The notes under the pieces: model-generated
What the model saw: only the letters and a program-made list of their open reading frames with translations
Told to the model about the DNA's origin: nothing
The model's database searches: none
Shown here: piece after piece, positions 50,230-61,227 of the stretch
Layout of the letters: every line of letters begins with the position of its first letter
Numbering within the stretch: the stretch's first letter is position 1
Assembly (NCBI RefSeq): GCF_008831285.2
Contig: NC_045145.1
Coordinates: 6,386,802 to 6,450,801 of the forward strand
Length of the DNA: 64,000 nt
DNA from: Nymphaea colorata
Lineage: Eukaryota; Streptophyta; Magnoliopsida; Nymphaeales; Nymphaeaceae
Direction of reading: 5' to 3'
Program-made: the position numbers and the translations under genes

Positions 50230-50373
50230 AGCTCCTGTTTCACCAGCCAAGCGGATGAACGACCCCACATCTGGCCTAAAAGAATAGGTCTGGAATCGAC
50301 ACATTGATTTTTTTTTTTTTCAAACTTTTCAATCAGATAGTTGACAAATATATCAGTATTTGTCCGGTCGTAC
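50230..50373 (-). ncRNA. 5' end of nad2 intron 2 (group II, normally trans-spliced)
   Basis: Directly after nad2 exon 2 the minus strand reads GTACGACCGG, one base from the GTGCG consensus 5' end of group II introns. The extent to the left is unknown; about 140 bp is given. Confidence 0.55.
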
Positions 50374-50765
50374 CCGAACAATAATATTCCAGAGGGAAAT
50401 GCACCTAAGATCAAATATTTCGAGCCGGCTTCCGTGGAAAATTCAGACTTTCTTTTTGATGCTGCGATCACATAAAAACATAAACTTTGAGGCCCAATAG
50501 CTAAATACATGGCAATGGCATCATGAGCCGGGATCACAAAGAGCATACTGCGAGTAGGAAGTGGAATTTATACAATGGATTCAGAAGCATCAAACCTCTG
50601 TTTTTCGGAAGAATCGAAACACGTCGAAATGGTACCAGCCGTACTTAATAATGGAAGGATTTGGCATAAATATGTAGAATTGTCCCTCCTAAAAGGATTA
50701 TTCTGGAATAAATGGGCAATAGTTAGGAGAGGTGCGCCAGCGGCAAGCAGAAGCATGGTTATTAG
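50374..50765 (-). pseudogene. nad2: mitochondrial nad2 exon 2 (NADH dehydrogenase subunit 2), nuclear copy
   Basis: The minus strand encodes 130 codons plus two bases (392 nt, the exon length I recall for plant nad2 exon 2), from LITMLLLAAGAPLLTIAHLF to [13 protein letters not shown]. Nad2 is a membrane subunit of respiratory complex I. The reading is interrupted by a TAA in SESIV*IPLP at about codon 66. Codons for Ser and Pro stand where edited mitochondrial mRNAs give Phe or Leu (NNPFRRDNSTYLCQ, CFDSSEK), as does ACG in TISTCF. So unedited DNA was transferred. It is flanked upstream by a perfect group II domain V and downstream by a group II 5' splice site. It cannot make a complex I subunit here: other exons, promoter and editing are absent. 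Confidence 0.9.
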
Positions 50766-50821
50766 ATACCAAAGGAAACCCCAGCCAGAACCACAAGTGC
50801 AAGTTTCCCTGCATGTGGCTC
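50766..50821 (-). ncRNA. 3' end of nad2 intron 1: group II domain V and short domain VI
   Basis: On the minus strand, 50821-50788 forms a 34-nt hairpin GAGCCACATG-CAGG-GAAA-CTTG-CA-CTTGTGGTTC with a GAAA loop and a 2-nt bulge, the hallmark of group II domain V. Only 22 nt separate it from exon 2, so domain VI is very short or eroded. The intron ends in AT before the exon. Confidence 0.75.
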
Positions 50822-50840
50822 GTCCATGAAATTTCTTCAT

Positions 50841-50929
50841 CGCGAATGTACTCCTAATGGATTGAATACCATATGAACTGGTGTTCCATCTTGCAAATAA
50901 GGCATATCTCGACCAATTCTGATTCTTTC
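50841..50929 (-). pseudogene. rpoB: plastid rpoB-like fragment (RNA polymerase beta subunit)
   Basis: The minus strand reads [27 protein letters not shown], about 27 codons, close to a conserved internal block of the plastid RNA polymerase beta subunit, then stops. It lies 20 bp from the nad2 intron domain V. It could be plastid DNA already resident in the mitochondrial genome, or an independent plastid piece joined during insertion. Too short to be functional. Confidence 0.55.
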
Positions 50930-51065
50930 TTTTTTCTATTGATTATTTTTCCGATTGAGATGTATGGATCCATGGATCTATGTGTCTATATAGATATGGA
51001 TCCTCTTCATGGGGTTTCTGCAGGGCGGTACGCTCTACTCTCTCGCGGCAGTGGTAAGGCATAGC

Positions 51066-53792
51066 AGTTGTCTCTCAGGTAGGGCAGAACACATTAGTTG
51101 CTGTTCTCTTTTCTGTTAGAGAATTAGGTGAATTGTGGCATGTTTAAGATCCACTAAGCAACATCAATTTATGTTTTATTGTTTTTCAGTTTAAGTACTG
51201 TCAATGTTCTTGAAAGTATTAGCAGCTTTATGATTCTATGTAATGGCGTGAGTAAACATTATTTAATAGCTTTGTGATTTTTAATCAGCAGACCTATCAT
51301 TCCTAATATCTGAATATGGATGGCTGCTTATCCCTAGTTGTCCTTTTTTTGTTGTTGGGATTAATGATATGTGGAGCAGAACTCATATAATGACACATGG
51401 ACACAATCTGACATGATGGGCAGATGGCTAGAGACACAAACACAATCTAACATGTAGTCATATGCTTGTCTATGCAATACTGAACTTGCATTTCTTATGG
51501 ATTAAATATTCAAGTTATAAAATAGCCATATAAATTATTGTTAACATCCCTCTACTACCTTGATCTTGTGTTACTATCTCAGACCATGAATGTGCATAAG
51601 ATCTATTATCATGAAAAAGTAAGAAATGAATGTAGTTCCAAATCATGATTCTCCATCTTCTGACACTTAAATAGGCTTGTTGCATAAAGCATGTGCAACA
51701 TGAATTCTACTTTTGAATCACGAAAACTGTCATATCCAAATGACAACATTTTTCTCAACATCTGTTTATTGAAGTTTGGTGGCAATTCTACAGTCATTTC
51801 TCATCTCTCTATTTCTTGCTCTTAATCAAGCACAACAGAGACATTACCTGCCTCATATCCTCCATCATAGAATTGACTGGCTTTGGGCCATGGCAGAAGG
51901 CATGCTTTTTGCTGAAGTAAATAGATAATAGTTTTGTTTGCAATTAACAAGAAACCTGTTGTTCTATTGGCCACATTATTTTCTTCGATGTTTTTTCTTG
52001 ACAACTGAATGTTTGATCGCAAGTACTGAAAATGGTTTCATGGATATTTATATATACTTTCTTTATTGAAACAGATGTCATTGATATTTCTTTTTGAAAT
52101 AACATCACACGTTTTTCCAAACTATCAAATTTTCATGCATTATGTAACATTTGAATTAACCTTGATAATATTAATTGCATAACTGGAGACATTGGTGAAT
52201 TTAAGGCCTTCAACTTGTAGAGAAACATGCAAGAGTTAGAAACTAAAAGTGATCCATGGCAATTACAGGAAAGCCATGGGATTTTAGGGCAGAAATAGAT
52301 AGGGCTGAGCCGATAGCAGGGTTGAGTAAGATGTTGAGTGAGAGAGGGAACCTCGGGATGGATCGGGAAAAGTGACCTCCAGCTCCACCCACAACAACAA
52401 TAGATATCTACATTGGAAATATTTTCCCAAGCGGCTCAAGTTATGTTGGACATTATGGATGGCAAGGACAAGACGACAAACCACTATACAATAAAGACTT
52501 TAACTCATTTTTTTATCGTCTTATAATTATCTTCCATGTTCTTGCCTTATTCACAACCTTCAAGGATCTATATATATTGTTGTTTTATATGAGAGCTAAC
52601 TGAGAAAGAAAACACATAAAGGGAGAAGCTCAAAATTGGCCTTTCGCTTAACATCTACTACGTTCTTTTTTTTCCCTTGTTTAGTAAAGTCAAGTTGAGT
52701 TGTAGATCCAACGGATGGATGTATCTCCACCAGTTGGAATCAAAAGGACATTCCAGTAGTGGAGGATGATCCCTTCAACAAGAGATACCGATGAACCAAA
52801 TTATTTTAACATTTACCTGCTATGCAATATTATTTATTTATAAATGATTCCATCTCTCGAATGCACATGACATGACTTGTGAGAAAGCAGAAATATCTGA
52901 ATTCCGTAATTACAATGCTACACCTATATTCTTTTCTTTCCTTAACTGAGTTGGTGACTTGTTTTGGTTATTGAATATGTGATCTGCCTGTCTCTAAAAA
53001 GCTAAAGTTTTTAACATATTAATTATGTGGACTGCCTAAGTGCCTCATCCTATGCATTTTGGATACCACTTTTTTTGAACTATAAAGGATAATTATATAA
53101 CATTTTACTTCTAGTAGATTCTTAAAAGTTCAGTGATATGTATCAGGAGTTATGCTATATATTTTTCATTTCCTTGGTTATGCTAGTCTTTGGTTTGTCT
53201 ATTTGTAGCTTAAGGTGATTTTCTTCATATTCCTTTTTTTTTTCTTTGCAACTTCCGTTTTTCTTTTGCATCTTAAAAATCATGTGTTCTACTATTACTG
53301 CATTTTGTGCATTCAACTTAGTTTCTTTTTATAGTATTGATACTGATGTCTATCACAAAATAATCCAGAATGCAGTCATATTGGATAAATAATGCAATCC
53401 AGAATGCAAACATACAGCTGAATATATGCATGTATGGACATAAAGAAATGACTTTTGGAAGTTGAATTAGAATAATGTATAATCAATGTATTGAAAGCTC
53501 TAATAACACTTATGCACCTTGACATTACCTGTGGTTTAGAAATTTACTTGCAATATATCAATTATCATTGTCCTAATATTGAATTTACTTGTTTAAAATC
53601 AGTGAGCAGACCACTCTTATTCGATTCTGTATAGAACTAAAAGTGATATTCAGAATTTTGCGCTTGAAATTTGTTATTCAAACTAGACTAGATCATTGGT
53701 GTCGAAAGTACACCATAATTCATCAATATTCAAATAATTTTATAATTTCTTGAATATTATGTGTATTTCTATTTGTTATGTCGCTAGTGCAG
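51066..53792. other. AT-rich stretch without recognisable genes, possibly intronic
   Basis: No coding similarity was seen on either strand. Because an EDR1-like exon with a splice acceptor follows at 53793, part of this could be intron of that gene or gene fragment, but no upstream exon was found. Confidence 0.35.
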
Positions 53793-53912
53793 TTCATAGC
53801 AGATTCTGTTGGTGTTCCTTGCGAATTGGTTAAAGGCAGCCTCTACACTGGCATTGATGATGGTGTAGTCAACGTAATGAGAGTGGAAGATGACCGGTCT
53901 TCTTCGTTGCTC
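53793..53912 (+). pseudogene. exon resembling the EDR1 domain of a Raf-like MAPKKK
   Basis: After an acceptor-like ...ctagtgcag, the frame reads FIADSVGVPCELVKGSLYTGIDDGVVNVMRVEDD. This matches the shape of the EDR1 regulatory domain of plant Raf-like MAP kinase kinase kinases, where a P-C-x-L-V-K-G-x-x-Y-T-G motif is conserved. A GT follows at 53913, so it could be a complete ~120-nt exon. Read through instead, it hits TGA within 12 codons. No neighbouring exon or kinase domain was found, and a retroelement LTR sits 50 bp downstream. It is either one exon of a gene with very long introns or an orphan fragment. Confidence 0.5.
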
Positions 53913-53959
53913 AGCATTTTGTGATTGCGTGTTTCAGATTTGTTATTAGTTGCATCTCA

Positions 53960-53964
53960 GATTC
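53960..53964. repeat. left target-site duplication of the solo LTR
   Basis: gattc, identical to 56916-56920 on the other side of the LTR. Confidence 0.85.
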
Positions 53965-56915
53965 TGTCACACCCCGACCTTTTGACACCCAAACATTTTT
54001 TTTTTCTAAACATAAAGCATCGAGGTGCGACTACACAACAGTTCAAAAGAGATGAGCCAAGCAATTCAAAACGATGGGGCGAACCTTCATTTATATAACC
54101 ATTTTGTATATACAAACCACATCTATGTGTATAACAAAAATGCCCCAACTATATGATTGATGTCTATCCAAAAACAAGACATCAATACCAATAAACCAAG
54201 ACGCGCCGGCACTAAACAAGAAAACAAAACCCAAAACCTCCCCAGTAGGATGTGAGTGAAGCCATCTGTTCAACCTGCTGCCCCGGGTCCGTCAAAACCT
54301 GAAAAAGAAAACAACTGAAGGCTTAGCCTTCGCAGTAGCGCAACAAGCCAGGAAAATACCAAACCTTCTTAGATAGGGCTCAAATCAGAAAACAATTATC
54401 AAAATCATCATCATTATGTCGTGTCAGAGCACGACACGTACAAGCCACTCAATGACCACAGTACACAATTTCAATCACATGCTTTCATATCAATCACATG
54501 CACATCAGTCACATACAATCATATACATTACATTTTCATTAACTTTAGTGAATTAACAGTTCCTGTGGGTGCAACACAGGCACGTGCACACCATGGGCAG
54601 CCTACAGCCCAGAGACAACCCCCATGGTGGCCCATAACAGTATGGATCCATTTCATCCGCTGCAGCGGTAGAGCACTCATCCATGGATGTGTGAAGTCCA
54701 AGGAGAGATACTCAGCCTTCTCTAGGACACCCAAGTTGGGAAGGCGGGAGCCCAACGTTCCAAGCACAACACACAACAGTACCCTGGGGCCTTGCACCGC
54801 CTGTGCTCCGAACAGGCGAGACCAGTGGCGAAAACGGGACGTCTCCAAACACATAGCCACATCCCACTGGCCTCTCATCTCTTAATCATTTGTTATTATC
54901 ATTAGAATAATGCATTCACAAACTGACTGGCTAGCTCATGAGGTTGGTACACTCTACGAGTGCACTCACACCTCCAGTTGCCTCCACACGAGGTCTACAC
55001 ATAACACTAACAGTCATAGCTAGCCGTCATACAATATGGATACAATTACCCTTCAATCCATTCATTTGCATTATTGCCCACAGCAATGAATATGCAACAA
55101 AACACAACATTCGTATCAATTATCACATCAATCATATCTTTGAAAAACTTAGCCAAACCACAAAGAGTAGTCTCGATCTACGATTGACTTGTAGCTGTCC
55201 TATGCAGTTATCATTCTATGATGCTTTCTAATGCATAATTGAGGTCGAGGAGACACTCGACTCGATATCCCGCCTCATCTGTCCTAAACAGTTATCAATT
55301 CTAGCATGCACATGCAAATGAGTCATTTTCAAAACAAACTACTAATAGCCTTTCAAAACAGTTCATGTTTTATATCCAAGCATACATATACTCATTCACG
55401 AAACAATCAATCAATTCACATCACAATCCTAGGATCCCGTGATCCTAAGAGCACACAATCACACATTTGCCCAAGCATGGATTTGCCTGGAATGTCGCCA
55501 TACCTGTGGCGCGCTCACAAACTCTTCAAAATGCCTCAAGCTTCGAATCCGGTAGCTCAAGGTCGACGGGACGTGCCCGATGTTCCTGCAGACATAAATA
55601 AAATATAAGATTCCTACTAGATACCCAAACAATTCAAACAAATACAAAACAACATCATTGAGGCACATGTCATCGCCTCAAGAGGGTGTCGACGGGTAGT
55701 GTCGACCTACAAACTCTCCAATAGGTCACTTCCCAACTTCTTGCCATGCCAGTAGATGTCAAAACTCAATGCTTCGCCCAGTCCCTCACAACACATTTCT
55801 CATTTACTTTCTGTAGTCTAGGTGTCAACCCCATAGTCACACCCAACATACGTATGCTTTCCCTATTTAACTCCAAGGTGCACCCATTCACAAAAACATG
55901 TGCTACAAGCTCACTAAAACAGTCCTAAATCTTCCCCACAACTACACAATCTCTACCATGCTTCCCTATTACCTCGAAAATCAACATCATGCTTAAATGA
56001 TCATTATAGGCATTAATCAACGCTTTCCAACATAATCCTAAACTTTTCTCCAAAAATAAAATCGCTAACATGCGTCTCAAAACATCAATTCTAAGCTCTA
56101 ACATGCTCAAACAATAATTATACATGTTCTCATAGACAATATTCAATAATTGAAGCTCAAATAGGCCTTGCTCACCCCAATCTAAATGTCCAAACTGTTG
56201 TGATGCCTCCGACAGCCACCTCAAGCGTACAATCGGTCCCCAAATGGCAGAAATTGTGCCAAGCCGCCACCACCAACACCACCTAAACGCTGATACGAGG
56301 GAAAGAACGTGTTTCCCAAACTGGAATCATAACAAACAAAGATGAAATCCATGAGAAAGAGTGCTCGGTTGGGGAAAATGGGAAAAAGCAATCAGGAAAT
56401 GGGGAGAGAGAGCTCAAGTAGGGAGCGTGTGGGCAGGGAGAGGCACTGACAGAGAGAGACGGACAGAGAGAGGGTTTAGACAGAAATGGGAAAACGGCAG
56501 TGAGGGTGAGGGTGCGAGAGAGAGGGAGCTGACAAAGAGGGAAGAGTGCAGGCAGAGGAGAAAAGCACGAGAGAAAGAGGGTTGCGTAAGAGGGAGGTCG
56601 TGGGGTTGAGAGAGGAGACGACAAAGACAGTGAGAGAGGGAGGAGGAGAAAAGGGGAGAAGAAGAAAGAAAGAAAGAAAGAAGATGGGGGCTTACCAGAG
56701 CACCACCGTCCTTGCCGCCGCCTGCTCCACCTCCGTCTTCTCTTCTTCTTCCTTGCGCTGGCACGAGTGGCAACAGAGGGGGAGGGGTCTGTGAGGAAGA
56801 CATGGGATAAGAGGGAAAGACGAGGGAGGAGAGGGCGTCGGGCTCACACGCGGGTGGAGCTCGGGTCCGGGTCTGGACCCTGACCCGACCCGACCTGCTC
56901 ATGCCGAGCGTTACA
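53965..56915 (-). mobile_element. solo LTR of a Tekay-related element (2951 bp, minus orientation)
   Basis: On the minus strand it starts TGTAACGCTCGGC and ends GGTCGGGGTGTGACA, and is bounded by perfect 5-bp duplications (gattc). The terminal part and a block around 54590-54850 resemble the Tekay-like LTR at 4269-7279 in layout (similar GGGTCGTGACA-type end, CCGCTGCAGCGG-like core) but are well diverged. No internal coding region is present, as expected after unequal recombination between two LTRs. It contains a purine-rich stretch (56380-56700) with a gaaa microsatellite. Frames of up to 162 codons inside are compositional. Confidence 0.85.
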
Positions 56916-56920
56916 GATTC
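56916..56920. repeat. right target-site duplication of the solo LTR
   Basis: gattc, matching 53960-53964. Confidence 0.85.
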
Positions 56921-57224
56921 AATGTTTTCATACGTAAGTGCATATTTTTTATCTTTTTATTTCTTTTAAAAATTTTAAAACTATTATGAATTTTGTTCAT
57001 TATTTATGTAAGATATTTTATTATTTTTATGTTTTTAAAATTTTTGAGTGTCTGAGATCATCCTAAGAAACAAAAAATTCTAAGAAGACTTTCAAAACAA
57101 ACTTCCCAAGAAATAACCAAGAATCATATATCTAACTAGGATAAATAATTCCATTAACATGCAGAATGTATTGAAAATTTGGAACGTTCTTCTTTGCCGC
57201 TAACAACCAGCTTAACATTAAAGA

Positions 57225-57332
57225 GACAGTTTTTGAAAAAGCATGAAGAATCATTTGATCTTTCATTTGATTCCTCCCCAAATTAACGTTTCAAATATTA
57301 AAGGAAACTTAATAAAAATCGTGGGTCTTACA
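57225..57332 (-). repeat. orphan 108-bp tip of the Tekay-like LTR
   Basis: The reverse complement matches 9882-9989 with only a few differences and no visible gap. It ends exactly at the LTR terminus (TGTAAGACC). The rest of the LTR is absent on the other side. Confidence 0.9.
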
Positions 57333-59838
57333 CAACCGCTTGGTCGTCACTTCAAAACATAAGCATGTTTCTACTATTTAATATTCTATATGTAATATTC
57401 TATTGTAAACCAGAGATAACAGGCATAAAAGCTCAACGTTTCCTCACTTGCCTATATGGATTTTTTATGAACTATGGTGCATGACTATGTCCATGTTTGT
57501 TTAATGCAATCTAACACTTATTTTCTTTTCCAATTTGGAATCTCTCTTATTTATCTTTTTGGGCTTTTATTTTGAGTTGTAGTGATAGTTCCAGTTCTTC
57601 ATTTCAGGTGGAAGAGTTGTATAAGGAACAATTTAGTTTTCCATCATTGATGACATCAAGGTGCATTAGAGTGCAAAAAGGTGGTCTGTTAGTTTTTTGA
57701 GTCTTCCACACACAAAGTATGGAAATTTCTAAATATATGACCCAAGGAAGAGATGCATTAAGAAAGAAGATGAACAAGAGAGAGGGGCACCAGGAAGGCC
57801 CTCACCTTGGAACTTAAACCATGATTTATATATAATTTCACTTTTATTTACATATGTTTTTTTATAATTATTGTCATTAGAATTAAGTATTGCTCAACAA
57901 TGTAAAAGTGGTTCTCTTGTATGTATTTTCCAAATGCATAAAACCTTCATCAGGATACATCATTAACTATGACTCAATCATTCACCACTGATGAGTGTTT
58001 ATGTCCATTGTTGATGTTACCTTAGTAACACAATTTTTGTTTCACTAATAAACTTAGTCGCTCAAATTCCTATGTCAATGCTGGTCAAGAGTAACACAAG
58101 TGTCGTGATTGCTTATACTCAATCAACAATGCAATGTGGTCGCTACCATTTATCACCAAGAACATATTCTTTTTGCTAGTGACTATTGCACTGCTGAAAC
58201 ATTTAGGGACAAAGCTTCTTGCAATTCTTTTCAGTTGCTGATGGTTTTTAATGACATGGATGGTGCACCACCAAAAGGTGTTCTACTTGTGTGAGGGATC
58301 TGATACCAGCCCTAACTAGTTTGGTTTCATAAGTCTAAAACAGCAACAACATGACTCCTAAATGTGGAATTTGAATATGAAATTCAAATCTAACTTCAAG
58401 AAAGAAATAGAAATGAAACTCTTACACAAAAATATAATGTGTGATTGTTTGGACAAACACTCGATCTAAATACAAGAAAGGGATGAGAAGGCCAAACCTC
58501 CAGTATTCTTTGATGAATCCTATTGGGGCCATTTGGTGTGTGCAAATTATGCTACTCATCTAAAGTAAGTTTCCCAAAAGTTTAAAAGAAGAAACTCATA
58601 CATCAAGTTCACCATAATGTTTCAGAGATTACATCAATTTATAGAACAAAAATCTAGAATAAAAGGCAGAACCCTCCAAAATGATTTTTCTGCCTATTGG
58701 GGCTTGCTTATTTACCTCTTGGTGTAGCCATGCTCATTTTATACATTCATCATCATCTTCCAGAATCTTTTGCACTAGATTCCTTCCCACATTATTTTCC
58801 CAAGCAACAACTCAGCACATGACTAGGGACGAAGAGTTTTTTAACGATTGCAAAGACCCACAAAGTGGGAGGAGAGACTCCACCTTTGTCTAAACTTGGT
58901 GCCCTTGCCTAGATAAGGGATCTAAGATCAATGTTACTCCCTCTTCTAGGATTTCCACTTTGCCTACTAGACCTCCGTCAATGATTTCAGCCCTAGGTGA
59001 CCACACAGGAAGAAGCATGCAGATATGAAGTCAGGTTTCCTATGCCCTTTGAGTTTGTCTTTACTGAATGTACATTTTCTTTTTTGGTTTGATGAACATG
59101 ATCCATGGAGACTTCAATTTTAAGTGTAAGGAAAAAATTTTGGTTAAAATAAAATATGAAATCTTCAGTTAAAAGCCCTACAAAGGGGCATTCCCCAAAG
59201 TGGACAATTTTAAAATTGTTACAAAATTGTATGTATTATCCTATAATTATACCAAATTCCTAAATCAAACCATACAACCAAACTATTTCTAAAAACCTCC
59301 AAAATTCTAAACACCACCTAAAGGGAGGTTTTTTATAATTTCATCAAATGGATCTTGCACGTTTGAGACTGAATGTTGATATAAAGCTGGTTCAAAAACC
59401 AAACTAGATGAGCTGAGCCTGGATCAAGATATGAATCTTCCTAGAATTGCTCTAGTGCATGGAAACACCCTTGATTATAAAACCCGCGATTGCAGTTAGC
59501 ATATGCAACAAGTTTTCTAAATCCTTGCTTACCTGTTGGGCTTGGGCCTAACAGAGTTTATTTCTTTTCTGCACAGTGTCAATCCCTGCTCTGTTTTGGT
59601 CTGTTTCTGTTCCTTCAGTTGTTTGATGTCTTTTTGTTTGAGCGTCTTCATATTAGGCAGCATGCGGGTTGGGTCCATGTAGAGCTCAAGTAATAAACCC
59701 AACCCCACCCCACCGGCAGGTTATACACGCACAAGTGAGGTATTAAACCCTGATGACAATGAAATTACCTTTTTAGAAGCGGGGCTTTTGCGTGTTAAGT
59801 CAAAGAAACGAGAGCTTAGCTAGTAAGTAGTTAACAAG
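57333..59838. other. AT-rich stretch without recognisable genes
   Basis: Only short open frames occur. A segment near 57600 has an acceptor-like ...cttcatttcag before a 31-codon reading but matches nothing I recognise. Confidence 0.35.
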
Positions 59839-59852
59839 GTATCAAAGCCTAG
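59839..59852 (+). other. weak initiator-Met primer-binding-site-like motif
   Basis: aaggtatcaaagcc is close to the tggtatcagagcc used by many plant LTR elements and precedes an ATG by a few bases. No matching LTR was found, so this is a weak hint of another element. Confidence 0.25.
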
Positions 59853-59894
59853 CAATGGCAGAGAAGATTACACCCAAGTAAGCTAGACATCGGA

Positions 59895-60230
59895 CCGGCC
59901 CGATAATGAGTCTGCTCAGGCAGGCCGATCTAACACCCGAAACCCAGGCCCGAGCACGGCCTGAGAATTAAAACCCGGGCTGGAGATCGGCCTGAGAATT
60001 AAAAACCCGAGCTCGGTCTGGACTCGACCCGATTAAATTAAAAATATATTTTTAATATAAAATAATATATAAATATAATTAATCGTAATAAAATATTATA
60101 ATTATATATCAAACCACCCGAGTCGTATAAATTATCGACTCCACCCGGACTGGCCTGATAATTATCAGGCCGGCTCCATGCCCTTTTTTCCACACCAAGG
60201 CTCGGGCTCAAGTTGAACAGGGCACTGAGT
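59895..60230. repeat. GC-rich repeat block with palindromes
   Basis: The phrase ggcctgagaattaaaa occurs twice about 31 bp apart (near 59959 and 59990), amid variants of ggcccga. A perfect 20-nt palindrome sits at 60152-60171, and a near-palindrome at 60121-60140. This could be a small decayed MITE or part of an LTR. Confidence 0.45.
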
Positions 60231-60960
60231 ACCCACGGGCAGCCCGACCTCATGTCACTTACACCCAAGGATGCCATGATTGCTGTGCACGCCCAACCCA
60301 GTATGGATGATGCACTGGACACAATTGGAGGATGGATGCAGAGTGTTGGCCGTCGATTGGACACGTTGGAGGGACGGTCCAACGCCTTTGCGGCAGAGCA
60401 GCAGACGATGAATGCCATGCTGCAAGCATTTCCGCAGACAGGAACTTGCTTGCCCACCTCTGAGCACAATGAGACAGAGGAGCGCGGGGGCAGGGCTCCA
60501 GACAACTCGTAGCAGGGGTCTGGAGCTGCTACAGAATGGAGACTGGCAAGGATGGAATTTCCCCGATTCTCTGATGATGACCTGGTAAGTTGGCTTTTTT
60601 GTTCCGAGCAATATTTCAGCGGTGTTCATTCGCTTGGTTTGTGGTGCACTAGGGGAAGATCGATCGGGACACCCTAGTGAAGGAGATCACAACACGCTTT
60701 GGGCCCTATGCGTACATCAACTATAATGTTGAACTCTCCAAAATTAAGCAACTGCGAACAGTGATGGAGTACCAAGAACAACTCAAAGGGCTCAACAATA
60801 TGTTGCGACGACGGCCTCTAGAAGCACTCATCAGGGCATTGATTGGGGGGGGGGGGGTGTTAAGGAGGACATGCGAATAGATGTGCAGGCATTGCGACCC
60901 AAAAGTTTGTCTGAGCGCTTTGAAGCGGCTAGAACCATGAAGAAAAATTATTTGTGACTA
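60213..60960 (+). pseudogene. chromovirus gag remnant
   Basis: An N-terminal helix-rich part (MDDALDTIGGWMQSVGRRLD) runs to a TAG at 60510. Downstream come MEFPRFSDDDLVSWLFCSEQYF (about 60550-60614) and, in another frame, TLVKEITTRFGPYAYINYN (about 60669-60730) then, after a 13-G run (60845-60857), KEDMRIDVQALRPKSLSERF. These are the start and end of the retrotransposon gag domain. About 45 codons between them, including the Trp-rich middle, are missing. Gag would form particles and bind element RNA. No pol or LTR was recognised next to it. It could derive from the same family as the element at 1-2301, but that is not shown. Confidence 0.75.
60845..60857. repeat. G13 homopolymer
   Basis: Thirteen consecutive G within the gag remnant; it shifts the reading frame. 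Confidence 0.95.
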
Positions 60961-61227
60961 TACTTCACCACAACTGAGGCACCCGTAGGCACAGTGGCTG
61001 CAAACGGAGCCAATGCCACTGTTGTTGGATAGTGGCTATGAGCGAGCCCTATCATTCCCTCTTGTAACTGAGTTTCGACGTGCAATCAATTTGCTAAATA
61101 AAAGATTTTCATAAATAAAATCCAAGATTTAGCTTTTCTGCAATAATCTCTCACTGGCTCTAACTGCATGTTGAGCTTCGAAAAAACCTATTAGGCAGCT
61201 TATATATGCCCAACACTTCACGATTTA

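Larger units (their letters stand above)
46574..51065. other. organellar (mainly mitochondrial) DNA insertion, right arm
   Basis: The identity rests on nad2 exon 2 with flanking group II intron parts near 50.2-50.8 kb. The rest has the mixed, gene-poor look of plant mitochondrial spacer, including a retroelement integrase fragment (47465-47640) of the kind found in plant mitochondrial genomes. The left end is the LTR junction. The right end, near 51065, is set where the sequence becomes AT-rich and is uncertain. The nad2 exon keeps codons that are edited C-to-U in the organelle, so transfer was as DNA, not through an edited transcript. Confidence 0.65.

Noticed and set aside
56414-56902. 162-codon minus-strand frame rich in Ser, Pro and Leu
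   Set aside because: Lies entirely within the solo LTR over a GA-rich stretch; compositional.
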